Assembly (NCBI GenBank): GCA_001972305.1
Contig: BDDD01002882.1
Coordinates: 86,233-150,232, forward strand
DNA length: 64,000 nt
DNA from: Cephalotus follicularis
Lineage: Eukaryota; Streptophyta; Magnoliopsida; Oxalidales; Cephalotaceae
Direction: 5' to 3'
In this document: positions 25,301 through 35,504 of the stretch, piece after piece
Position numbering within the stretch: the stretch's first letter is position 1
How the letters are laid out: the number at the start of each line of letters is the position of its first letter
The notes under the pieces: model-generated
Database searches by the model: none
What the model saw: the letters and a program-made list of their open reading frames with translations, nothing else
What the model was told of the DNA's origin: nothing
Translations under genes and position numbers: made by a program

Positions 25301-26132
25301 CTCCCTGTCTCCACTTTACTGTCAATCGTCAACTGTCAGTTCATCCAAGCTCTAATTGCGTCAAACCGAGCTCCCCCCTATAACAACTTCGGCGCCAGAA
25401 ATGGGTGTCCCCAAATGGAAGCTCTAAGCTTCGGTATTCAAGGGGAAATAAAATGACAGAGAGAGGAGGGAAGAGAAATTACCGTAGTTGTAGCCGTGCT
25501 CGCCTTCTCTGCCACAACGCTCTCTCGTTCTCCCGCTCTCTCGCTGTCTTCTTCCATTCCAGGAGACGAACCTGTGAAATGAGAGTGTCGAGCTCTCTCT
25601 CCCTTTCTCTTTTCTCTGTCGTCCAGAAGTGTGGGAAGCGGCCATTGCGCCACTGACACAACAACTGCTCCTCCTTGCGCCACCGAGATTCCACTGCGCC
25701 AAACCCACTTGCCTGAGATTACTCAGCTTTCAAAACCCACCAATTCGCCTTCTCACTTGGCGCAAAAACAGCGGGCGACAGTGGCAGAGAAGAAGGAGAA
25801 GGAAGAGAAAAAAAAATAAAGAGGGAGGAGAGGAAGGTACCTTGCAATGGAGATCGTCGTCCCTCTCTCTTCCCGGTCACCGGCGCTTCGCTCGACGTTG
25901 TCTTCTCCACTGCGCCTCGCCCTCTCATTCTATACCTCTCCTGTTTCATCAATGGCACGGGCGCTTAGCGCCCGTGCCTTGTCCTTTTTATTTAATGTTT
26001 GAAGTGCCTGGCATTTTCTAGAAAACGCCCGGCACTTCACTTTTTTTTTTATAATAATATAATAATACAGATAGTAAAATATGTTCACGTAATTTGCACA
26101 ACAATCACGTACAAGTGACACGGGGTGTCACA
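22320..26132 (-). repeat. 5' LTR of element C
   Basis: This is collinear with 17463-21309, with small indels and scattered substitutions, mostly transitions. The same tandem repeats (about 23418-23556) and hairpin triplet are present. Confidence 0.9.
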
Positions 26133-27229
26133 ACCGGTGTATGAAGGATGATGTACACATCCTGTAGCCTATTGGCCTGTTATTATTGCTGCAGCCAGAT
26201 TCAGTCTTGCCATTAGATATGGCCGGATGGGAATTGACGGATATGTGGAATTGACGGATATATAGTTGTATCAGCATCTCCGGATGTTATGATTTTCTTT
26301 ATGGGCACATTTCCTTTTTTTTTTCTGATTTTATTCGAAACTATGATATTTCATCTTACTCTGATATCATTGTGACCTTGTTATACTCAGATTGTATTGT
26401 CCTTAGTAACACTGTTTTATTTCAGCGATACATCAGATGTTTACTTTGAACTTATAGTCCAATTACAGTTATTGTATTTTCAATTCCAGTATTGAGTGTT
26501 AGCTTCTATTATAAAGAATTGTTGATGACCTTGTTCTTTTCATGGATTCTCTTATATTTGTGTTCTATACTTTTGATTTCAGCATATATTTCTTTCAGCA
26601 CATCCGATCATTCATGGATGTACAGAAAATGACTTATCCCAACTCACTTAGTCATTTAGACTAACCCCCTCTCAGTTTTCTATTTCAGATGACGACGAGG
26701 AGTTGCTAAGTCGGATTCAGTAGAGGATGGACCACGAGAGCAGGGCATGCTACCAGTTTTCAACACATGCATAATATCACTACATCGGCATTTATTTATG
26801 TTTTGATATAAGTGAAATTCTTTTATGGTTTTGTTTTTAAAGGGCCGAGCCCTATACATTTACTTTTCATACTTTGATAATGGGGTTGGGGCGGAGCCCA
26901 ACCATGCTTGTTTAGTGCTTTAAATTGTGTTTTGCTGAGGGCTGAGCCCACTTTTAAACTACTGATTCCTCCTTCGGGAGTGTGTTTTTATAAACCGTGT
27001 TTTCTTTACAGGGGGCATAGTCCGATGAACGGATACTACATGCCCGATTTTCGTAAAATTTTAAGAGTTAGAAATTTTTTTTCAAGTTTTTGGAGAAAGT
27101 TTAACTTTATGATTGTTTTTATGTTTTTAAGGAGTTTTTTTCATAAGGTTTAAGATGTCACGTGGAGGATTCTGTAAGGAGGCTTGCCACGTGATGGTCA
27201 CATCTGTCTCGGTTGGGACGAGTGTGACA
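26133..27229 (+). repeat. Solo LTR of family B, right part
   Basis: It continues the LTR interrupted at 17462: CACTCTGC before and CCGGTGTATGAAGG after are contiguous in uninterrupted copies (complement near 18550). It holds the CTAACCCCCTCTCAG...TTTCAG module (about 26660-26690) and three GGGC-NGA-GCCC palindromes at about 26842, 26888 and 26938. It ends at 27229, followed by the AAAGC duplication. Confidence 0.9.
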
Positions 27230-27234
27230 AAAGC

Positions 27235-27838
27235 TACCTATTTGCCAGCCCCGAGTCAGACAGTCTCTATGCAATGTACAGTAGCCGCTCAGGTCTAAGG
27301 ATCAGACAAGTCCATCAAGAACTTGCTAGACTCGTAGAGTCTATACATTACTGTCCCAGATGAGAATCTCCACTAACATGGGATATGTGAACATCCAAAT
27401 AGAATTCCCATGGTAGGTCAAGTTCAGTGTACATGCTCCCAGCACGCACCCCGTATTAAATTTAGGGTTCAACCTAAGTGGCAATGAGATACTCCACCCT
27501 CCCATTCGTGAGAGAAAGCACGATATGGCAAGTCTGTCCGGTTCACAAATGCCCAAAATAAGTGAACCTATGACTTGGAACAGTTTAGTCATAGGGAATA
27601 ACAAAGTCGCTCTCATAGCCCTTGGCTCGACAACCAACCCTTTGATGTGATAGGGCACCATATATGTAAGTAGTGACATGCTTCAATTATGTGATAAAAC
27701 ATATACGGCTATGCCATTATATAAATACAATTTGCACAATGTAACATGAATAGAACAATACTGTATATTCGAGCAGAGTATGAGTACATCTAGCCACCTA
27801 GTGGCTTGACGGGTCACACACTCTCTAACAATTGGCTC
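27235..27838. repeat. Unclassified insert X, right part
   Basis: This resumes the sequence cut by solo LTR B after the AAAGC duplication. Minus-strand frames of 81 and 112 codons exist but show no family signature. The end CTCTCTAACAATTGGCTC abuts element D LTR sequence that resumes at CGCTAGGATGCGTGCC. Confidence 0.4.
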
Positions 27839-28302
27839 GCTAGGATGCGTGCCTTGAAGCCCAAATGCGTGCCAACAGGGAACAATGCCTTGCGCGCTAG
27901 GGCGCGTAATAGACCACTCCAATAACATGTATTTCCTTCATTTTACAAGGTATATGCATCCTAAGTACTTCGGATTCCAGGGACTAGGAAATAATTTCTA
28001 TCATTCATTCTAAAATAACAGTAGTATAGCATATAATTTAAAACTACAAGGAGTGGTGGTAGGAGATCCTACCTCAGATCCTCTGGAGTTAAAATGCTTT
28101 CCTTTGCTCTGCACAATTTCTTCAATTGCTCCTTGTCTTACACTGGGCTCCTTTCTCCATTGGATCTTTCTCTTGCTCTCTGGATCGTCCTCTTCAAAGA
28201 TGGGATGAGAGAGATTTAATGGGAGTGAGGTGGGAGAGACAAGAAGTCTCCAGATAGCAACCCCTCCTTTTTCTCTTTCTCTCCTTTTTCCAACAGCAAC
28301 CA
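27839..28302 (-). repeat. 5' LTR of element D, piece 3 of 3, truncated
   Basis: It aligns with about 3307-3768 of the 3' LTR and ends abruptly at CAACAGCAACCA. The remaining 390 bases of the LTR, including the TATAAAAG box, are absent and viral-type sequence follows. Confidence 0.85.
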
Positions 28303-28503
28303 CTCCATCTAGTCTCTAAAACGTTTGGGTTTGGTTGAGTTCAATCTTTTATGCAGTTAGAGAATTAGGGTGGTAGGGCAGACGGAGTGTAAGTCCCAAT
28401 AGACCATCGAAACACTCTTACACTAGCTAGAGGGATCATTTACGTTAGACTTGGTGAGATAAAAACTTTAAGATCATTAATAATTAATAAACTGTGTAGG
28501 GTT
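28303..28503 (+). other. Probable leader or intergenic part of the endogenous pararetrovirus
   Basis: This stretch has no LTR match within the window. It has a possible hairpin (GTGTAAG near 28389 and CTTACAC near 28418) and becomes AT-rich toward the ATG at 28504. No tRNA-Met primer site is visible, so it is not shown to include the viral replication origin. Assignment to the virus is inference from position. Confidence 0.35.
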
Positions 28504-29218
28504 ATGTCTTCGCGTACCATTAGTGGTTCAGAAACTAGTAATAATTCAAATAGAGATAAAGAATTAGATGAAAGAATAAAACAATGGCAAAATTGGAAAC
28601 CTCCAAAAATTTCAAATAAAGAAATTTATAAATATAATCCATTTAACCCATTTCATTTCACAGAAAGAATTCAAACAATTGAACAAACTACAAAAATTAC
28701 TAAGGCTCAACAAAATATTCAATTATTAGATGAAAAAACCATTAAAGAATTAGCTAAAAACTTTAAATATATTCATTTCACTTTAGTTCAAGTAACAATT
28801 AAGCCATTAACAAGACAAGGATTAGACACTTCTATCTTGGCATGTCTCCGTGATGCCAGGCATTTAAATTTTGATGATTCCTTGATTGGAGCCATTGAAA
28901 CAAGTCTATGCAATGAACATGTCTATTTTGATGGGTATCCAAATTTAACCATTTTTTAATAGATAAAAATATTCTAGAAACATTAAAAATTAACATTAAG
29001 CTCCACAGTTACAATATGTTACCTGGATCAGAAATAATTGCTATAATTCATCATGTTTATTATAAAGCTACTAATTCGATTTGTCCCCAATCATTAGTAA
29101 ACTTAACAAAAGGAGAAACCACTATGATGAAATGTGTAACAAATGATTCAAACATTTTAATCCCTCAAAAAATTAAATGGAGTGATATTAATATTTCTGA
29201 GGATTGGTCCTTACAATC
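28504..29218 (+). pseudogene. Endogenous pararetrovirus movement protein, first part (frameshifted, then split by element E)
   Basis: The 151-codon frame 28504-28959 and its continuation in the next frame to 29218 resemble Caulimoviridae movement proteins of the 30K superfamily, which open plasmodesmata for cell-to-cell spread. Visible landmarks are LRDARHLNFDDSLIG, the hydrophobic VTIKPL strand, and, after a one-base shift in a T run at about 28951-28956, MLPGSEIIAIIHHVYYKAT. Codons are strongly AT-rich, unlike the transposons around it. Element E inserted at 29218, and the frame resumes at 55817 after one copy of the duplication. The family call rests on motif pattern and order; the genus is not assigned. 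Confidence 0.75.
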
Positions 29219-29509
29219 TGTTACACCCGATCCCGACAACAACCGATACCCTACCGAGAACGTGTATGACATTCCACATGACAACTTCCTTTTGGAAGTC
29301 ACCACATGGTTTTTATAAAACTCATTTTTAAACTTGAAAATCAAGAAGTTAAACGTTTCCAAAAACTTTGAAATTTTTTTCTAACTCTTAAATTTTTACG
29401 AAAATCAGGCATGTAGTATCCGTTTATCGGACGATGCTCCCTGTAAAGAAAACACAGTTTATAACCACACTCCCGAATGAGCAATCAGTTGATTTTAAAT
29501 GGGCTCAGC
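29219..29509 (-). repeat. 3' LTR of element E, piece 1
   Basis: It matches the complement of the LTR G tail (about 38965-39251). It is cut by element F, with a TCAGC duplication at 29505-29509 and 44724-44728, and continues at 44729. A viral frame appears to read through into it to about 29318, but residues after the junction are LTR-derived. Confidence 0.85.
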
Positions 29510-32004
29510 TGTAATACCCCGTTTATTTATGTGTATATTTTCGGATTTTAATTTGTTTTGTTATTATGTTGGTCTATTTTAAGCTTTTATTTGGACTTTT
29601 ATGTTTTGGGCTTTATAATACCAATTATGTTACCTTTTGGATAATTAATAAAATGTAATTGTAGATAAGCAATAATTTTTGTTTGGCATTTTAAATTGAT
29701 TAAAATTAGTTTTAAAATAAACAAGGTAAAAAGGCTTTTCTTAGGAAACAAATATTGTATGTATGGCAAAAGTGTTTTAAATTAGAAATAAAATAAATGT
29801 ATTATGGCAATATTAATTTTTTCCCCTTATTTCTTGTCTCCCTCTCCCTCTCTCGTACGTTTTGCTCCCTCTTCCCCACAAAACAGATTTCTTTCCTCAA
29901 TTCTCCCTATCAATCCTGAAATTTTGCTCATTTTTCCTTATCATAACAGATTTTGATTTCCTTTTTCCCCTAGCATGACCTAAATTGCCTTTTTTTAAGT
30001 GGTATATGTATACTATATCTCCTTGTTATGCCTCCACCATGTCATTGAGCTTGGTAGCCGAAATTGCATGAATTGAAATCTGTTTTGTGCTGCATTGCTT
30101 CATTGAATCAGGTTTGTTATCCTCCACTGTTATGGTTTAGCATCAAGTTTTGTTATCAAAGTCCATTGCATGTTGGTTGCTAGTATGTTTTGATTTCCTG
30201 CCATGTATGTTTTGTTACTGTTTATGAGATTGTTAGCGAGTCTTGAAGTGTCTAGTAATTTAGTAAACAGATTTTGAACCTAACAATGGGTAATTGACAG
30301 GAAATTGAACATATAAGCATCTATGCATGAAATTGAAATTTGTCTCTTTATAAAATATGAACATAGTTATCTTATTGGTTTGTGTCCTGGTGTTTTGTGA
30401 TGGCAGACTTAGAACACCAAATATGAACTGTCTAATCTGGTATAATAACCTGGTAACACTGCATGGATGGAATCGGATCATAGGACTAGAGGTTAGAATT
30501 TCATAAGTCTCTATTAAAAGTGTGATCACCAATGCATGATTTTGGATTCTGGGTGTTTAAATGCAAGTCTTAAGTCACATAAATTCTATGTAAGTGTTTA
30601 AGATCATCTAGTGTGGTAATATTGGAGTTTTGATAGAAAATTGGAATTAAAACTGCTGTTTTTGTTGTTCTGTCGCCCAGAAATGTCGACTGCCTTGTAA
30701 AACAGTCGACTGGTTGCCTTGCACAGTCGACTGGATTCAACCCAGTTTGAGTAGTCGGCTGCCTATGCAGTATAGTGGATATGTTTCGTAAATTAATTGG
30801 TTGTTGACATTTTATGAAATTAAATGTTCCTAACTATATTTTTAGGCTAAGATACGTTACGATATATTATGAAATGATCATCTCTTTACAGTGGAAAATA
30901 AATGAGTTGATATTATGTAATGATTTTTCTATGTCCAGAAAATGTTTAGAAAACGTCTTTACATTTTTAAATCGGTTTTAGAAATAAAACAATGTTTTTG
31001 AAATAAAGATATACACAGAGATATTTCCTACCTATGGAGGTACCATAGGCAAGTCGTGGGCCTGGCACGGGGACATGACACTACCGTAGCGGTGTGATTT
31101 GACTACGGCGTCACTCTATGTTTTGAATAAATCCCATGAGGTGGATTTATGGATCCGATATGTGTGATAGAGGCGTATGGGTATGCTCTAGTATCTGATA
31201 TGTTAAGCATATGGATTCTGGGGATTGATTGTGTAGTGTCGTACGCGTCTTTCCGTTTGGCATGTGGGCCTTGCAAACCCCTTGCAACTACGCATATGTG
31301 TATGCGCTTTGGAACTCTGAGATGAGATTTTGGAAATCGGATAAGTCTCTGTTTGTTTTTCGTTTTGAATATGTTTTGTGATTTTGAACTTGGTTTATGT
31401 CTTGGAATTGAATAACGCTTTAAAAATTAGGTACTCGTTTTAAATTGATTGTATGACTACTTACCTTCGTTTTCTTTTGAAAATAATGTTAATTTATTTA
31501 TGCATAAGGTATATGATATTTAAAGATTCAGGTATTTCCTATCTTTTAAATTATCGTTTTATGTTTTATGATTCTATATCCGTACTGAGGTTTGCTCAGC
31601 CGCGTTTTTGTTTCCATGCGGCAGGTATTCTGGGACAGCATCCGAGAAATGTGTGATGAGCGAGACCTCACCTATGATAAGGATCACTTAGGAAATGGAA
31701 CCATTTATACTTAGTTATTTTATGGTCATGTTAGGACCCCTTTTAAACAATGTTATGTCTTTCAGTCTATGACTTGGATTATATTTTAGTTTTTGGTTTA
31801 TGTTTAAGTTTTCATATTATGAATAAAGTATTAGACAATGTTTTAGATTTTGAATATTAAGTTTTAGATCATCACGTAATTTGAATAAAAGATGAGTTAA
31901 TAATCTGATAAAAAGGAATAAAATCGAGCCATGTTATAAGATAGGTTATGTTTAGTCTCGGATTAGGAACCGTAATGACTCCCGCCGTTCGGGGGGGTGT
32001 TACA
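29510..32004 (+). repeat. 5' LTR of element F (F1)
   Basis: It begins TGTAATACCCCG and ends GGGGGGGTGTTACA. Compared with F2 and F3 it lacks about 490 bases after the CAGTCGACTG cluster (between GCCTATGC near 30760 and TATGTTTCG near 30780). An A-rich and CT-rich U3 precedes the motif cluster. A 90-codon reverse frame is present in both F LTRs but has no recognised family. Confidence 0.9.
30683..30772. repeat. CAGTCGACTG motif cluster in LTR F1 (contracted)
   Basis: Four variants of the 10-base palindrome CAGTCGACTG remain. Copies in F2 (34653-34796, about 7) and F3 (53676-53884, about 10) are longer, and the deletion in F1 begins inside the cluster. Confidence 0.85.
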
Positions 32005-32008
32005 GAGA

Positions 32009-32020
32009 TGGTATCAAAGA
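32009..32020 (+). other. Primer binding site of element F
   Basis: TGGTATCAAAG lies five bases after the LTR end. It is the tRNA-iMet-type site with a G-to-A difference from TGGTATCAGAG. Confidence 0.75.
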
Positions 32021-32177
32021 ATAGGATTTTCTTTCCTTAGAAGACCTGTCTAGGTTTGACCTGTGAGATTGGGTAGACCTTAGGTTAGGATCTTTTGTTG
32101 TGATCTTTCTGACGTGTTTGTTGTTTCAACCGTGGTTTCTTTGTTGTTGTGTTATGTTTTGGATTTATGTTTCATAG

Positions 32178-33376
32178 ATGGTACGAGCAAGGAATACCCC
32201 ACAGGGAAACGAACCAACTGAGGCTCGTGAAGGAGTGCGAACTGAGCCTATGGTTGAAGAGTTAGTGCGACAGGTAGTTGCTCAAGAAATAGATCGACTG
32301 ATTCATGCTATGCAAAATCAAGGGCAAGGACGCCAGGAGCAAGTCGCGGCGGAAAATGCACCGGCCAATGTTCAGGTTGGTAGAGAAACTGGGAACCGGC
32401 CCGACACTCCTACATATGTTTGGCTTGAGCGGTTCCAAAAGCAGAGGCTGCAGTCATTTAGTTTGGCCCTCACACCTGTAGAGGCTGAACACTGGATTGC
32501 GCACATGGAGAAAATTTTCAATGTGTTAGGATGTGATGACGAACAAAAGGTAAGGTTGGCAGCTTATAAATTGGAAGGAGATGCTCAGAAATGGTAGCAA
32601 ACTTTGAAGTTAGCTAAGGGAGGAGACTACATTGATGCCCTAACCTGGTTTGAATTCTGTGAAGTTTTCTATCAGCAGTATTTCCCCACTGCTGACAAGG
32701 AAGCTTACGCAAGGGAGTTTGTTAACACTAGGCAAAAAGATAGTGAATCAGTCACCGAGTTTTTAGCCCGGTTCACTAGGTTAGCGGGTTTTGCTGGATC
32801 CGCGGCGGGGTCTGCATTGGAGCAAGCAGCGAAGTTGAAATTGAAATTGCAGTACCAGCTAAGGGGAAAACTGATAAACTCCAGGTTTGCTGACGTGGCT
32901 GAAGTAGCAAATGCTACGAAGAATATTGAATTATATAGGTTGGACTTTCAGGAAGCTCGACAAGAAAAGGAAAAGAAGCGGAATAGGAGTGATTTTCATG
33001 GGAAGAATTCTGAACAACAAGGTGAAGGCAAACAGTATAAAAAGGATCATAATCAGAATAAGGATGGGGGAAACCCCAATGTTCAGATTTCCTTGTGTGA
33101 TACGTGTGGGAAGCGACATCGATTGGGACATGTTACAAGGCCACTGGGGCATGTTTTGCTTGTGGACAAAAGGGTCATCTCTTTAAGGATTGCCCGAATC
33201 CTCGTATGAGAAATAAAGGAGGAAATGGCAATAATGTGGAGCAACGTAATGTGGGAGGTAGAGTCTTCGCCTTAACAACGCATCAGACTACGAACACACC
33301 AGGTTTTGTTTCGGTTTTGTTTTGTTTTGGTAACTATAAGAGGTTTGATTTGTTGATAAGTCAACTTATTATGTGA
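32178..33376 (+). pseudogene. gag of element F, one stop and one frameshift
   Basis: The frame starts MVRARNTPQGNEPTEAREG and has the retrotransposon Gag capsid region from about residue 80 (ERFQKQRLQSFSLALTP, EHWIAHMEKIFNVLGC, then FYQQYFPTADKEAYAREF and EFLARFTRLAGFA). TAG at 32595-32597 replaces the second of two Trp codons. The nucleocapsid part has two zinc knuckles (CDTCGKRH... and CFACGQKGHLFKDC), with a one-base shift between them at about 33115-33130. The protein ends soon after, with no protease motif. Gag would form particles and bind RNA; this copy cannot be translated whole. Confidence 0.9.
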
Positions 33377-33466
33377 TAACTGCGTTATTTTGTTATGCAT
33401 ATTGAGTTGTTCTTCTGTTATTGATTCGGATTGGTTTATGATAAGATTTCGGGACGAAATCTTTTT

Positions 33467-33479
33467 AAGGGGGGAAGGA
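33467..33479 (+). other. Polypurine tract of element F
   Basis: AAGGGGGGAAGGA abuts the LTR start TGTAATACCCCG at 33480. The preceding GGGACGAAATC is the typical end of gypsy internal regions. Confidence 0.9.
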
Positions 33480-35504
33480 TGTAATACCCCGTTTGTTTAT
33501 GTGTATATTTTCCGATTTTTAATTTGTTTTGTTATTATGTTGGTCTATTTTAAGATTTTATTTGGACTTTTATGTTTTGGGCTTTATAATACCAATTATG
33601 TTACCTTTTGGATAATTAATAAAATGTAATTGTAGATAAGCAATAATTGTTGTTTGGCATTTTAAATTGATTAAAATTAGTTTTAAAATAAACAAGGTAA
33701 AAAGGCTTTTATTAGGAAACAAATATTGTATGTATGGCAAAAGTGTTTTAAATTAGAAATAAAATAAATGTATTATGGCAATATTAATTTTTACCCCTTA
33801 TTTCTTGTCTCCCTCTCCCTCTCCCGTACGTTTTGCTCCCTCTCCCTCACAAAACAGATTTCTTTCCTCAATTTAACCTATCAATCCCGATATTTTGCTC
33901 CTTTTTCCTTATCATAACAGATTTTGATTTCCTTTTTGCCCTAGCATGACCTAAATTGCCTTTTTTTAAGTGGTATATGTATACTATATCTCCTTGTTAT
34001 GCCTCCACCATGTCATTGAGCATGGTAGCTGAAATTGCATGAATTGGAATCTGTTTTGTGCTGCATTGCTTCATTGAATCAGGTTTGTTATCCTCCACTG
34101 TTATGGTTTAGCATCTAGTTTTGTTATCAAACTCCATTGCATGTCGGTTGCTAGTATGTTTTGATTTCCTGCCATGTATGTTTTGTTACTGTTTATGAGA
34201 TTGTTAGCGAGTCCTGAAGTGTCTAGTAATGCTAGTAAACAGATTTTGAACCTAACAATGGGTAATTGACAGGAAATTGAACATATAAGCATCTATGCAT
34301 GAAATTGAAATTTGTCTCTTTATAAAATATGAACATAGTTATCCTATTGGTTTGTGTCCTGGTGTTTTGTGATGGCAGCCTTAGAACACCAAATATGAAC
34401 TGTCTAATCTGGTATAATAACCTGGTAACACTGCATGGATGGAATCGGATCATAGGACTAGAGGTTAGAATTTCATAAGTCTCTATTAAAAGTGTGATCA
34501 CCAATGGATGATTTTTGATTCTAGGTGTTTAAATGCAAGTCTTAAGTCACATAAATTCTATGTAAGTGTTTAAGATCATCTAGTGTGGTAATATCTGAGT
34601 TTTGACAGAAAATTGGAATTGAAACTGCTGTTTTTGCTGTTCTGTCGCCCAGAACAGTCGACTGCCTTGTAGAACAGTCGACCGGTTGCCTTGCACAGTC
34701 GACTGGATTCAACCCAGTTTGAGTAGTCGGCTGCCTATGCCATACAGTCGACTGCCACCCTTGAGTAGTCGACTGGATTTTGTTACAGTCGGCTGGAATT
34801 GTCCAGTAATTTTTCTGGTTTCAAGTTTTGTTATCCGTTTGGTTTTGTAATAATTTAGAGTATGTTTTAAACACTGTTAAATTACTGTATGATGTTTGAA
34901 AGTGATTTTGAACCCTTATATGAACGATATTGTATCTCTTAGATTTTTGTGCTACGAGGGACAATTAGAAATTGTTGATCAATTCGTAAAGTTATTTTTG
35001 TGATCGCATAAGGTACGGATATTTCGTTCCTTGACTCCCTCCTACTGTTTTTATAGTAAAAAGATAGTTTTACTTTATGGATAACATACAGATTCTATCG
35101 TTCTTCGGTTATCTGATTTTATTGAAACTGTCATGTTTTACTTTATAAATAATGTACGGATTCCTATCGTTCCTTGGCTATCTATCAAACTAAAATCACT
35201 TTTATTCTATGATCTCGTTTTATAGACTTGATTTTGTTTTATGATATGTTTCGTAAATTAATTGGTTGTTGACATTTTATGAAATTAAATGTTCCTAACT
35301 ATATTTTTAGGCTAAGATACGTTACGATATATTATGAAATGATCATCTCTTTACAGTGGAAAATAAATGAGTTGATATTATGTAATGATTTTGCTATGTC
35401 CAGAAAATGTTTAGAAAACGTCTTTACATTTTTAAATAGTTTTTAGAAATAAAACAATGTTTTTGAAATAAAGATATACACAGAGTATTTCCTACCTATG
35501 GAGG
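33480..35504 (+). repeat. 3' LTR of element F, left part (F2)
   Basis: It matches F1 and F3. It holds the CAGTCGACTG cluster at 34653-34796 and pairs of TACGGAT...CGTTCCTTG repeats (about 35010-35190). Solo LTR G interrupts it at 35504, with a GGAGG duplication (35500-35504). Confidence 0.9.
34653..34796. repeat. CAGTCGACTG motif cluster in LTR F2
   Basis: Seven variants (CAGTCGACTG, CAGTCGACCG, TAGTCGACTG, CAGTCGGCTG) are spaced about 14-30 bases apart. Confidence 0.85.

Larger units (their letters stand above)
17463..26132 (-). mobile_element. Element C: LTR retrotransposon with 3.8-kb LTRs and about 1-kb internal region
   Basis: The two LTRs (17463-21309 and 22320-26132) are collinear and look about 97% identical in the first 240 bases that I compared. 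They begin on the minus strand with TGTGACACCCCGTG and end with ACGGGTGTGACA. The internal 21310-22319 has a polypurine tract at one end and a tRNA-iMet primer site at the other, so reverse-transcription signals are kept while gag and most of pol are gone. A decayed RNase H stretch shows descent from Ty3/gypsy. It sits inside solo LTR B. The expected 5-base duplication is not clean (left TGCAC, right ACCGG). Confidence 0.9.
1882..28302 (-). mobile_element. Ty3/gypsy chromovirus-type element D, with nested insertions in its 5' LTR
   Basis: The element reads on the minus strand. 3' LTR (1882-4154, left end lost), polypurine tract, decayed gag-protease-RT-RNase H-integrase with a chromodomain-like tail, tRNA-iMet primer site (9071-9083), then the 5' LTR (9088-9544, 12283-13565, 27839-28302). 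The three 5' LTR pieces line up in order with the 3' LTR, which proves that the solo LTR at 9545 and the large block at 13566-27838 are later insertions. The 5' LTR stops near 28302, where viral-type sequence begins, so neither outer end nor a target duplication survives. Domain order PR-RT-RH-IN places it in Ty3/gypsy; clade assignment (Tekay/Del-like) is inference. Confidence 0.85.

Noticed and set aside
29016..29318. A 100-codon frame taken as one protein
   Set aside because: Only the part before 29219 is viral; the rest is the end of the LTR of element E read in an accidental open frame.
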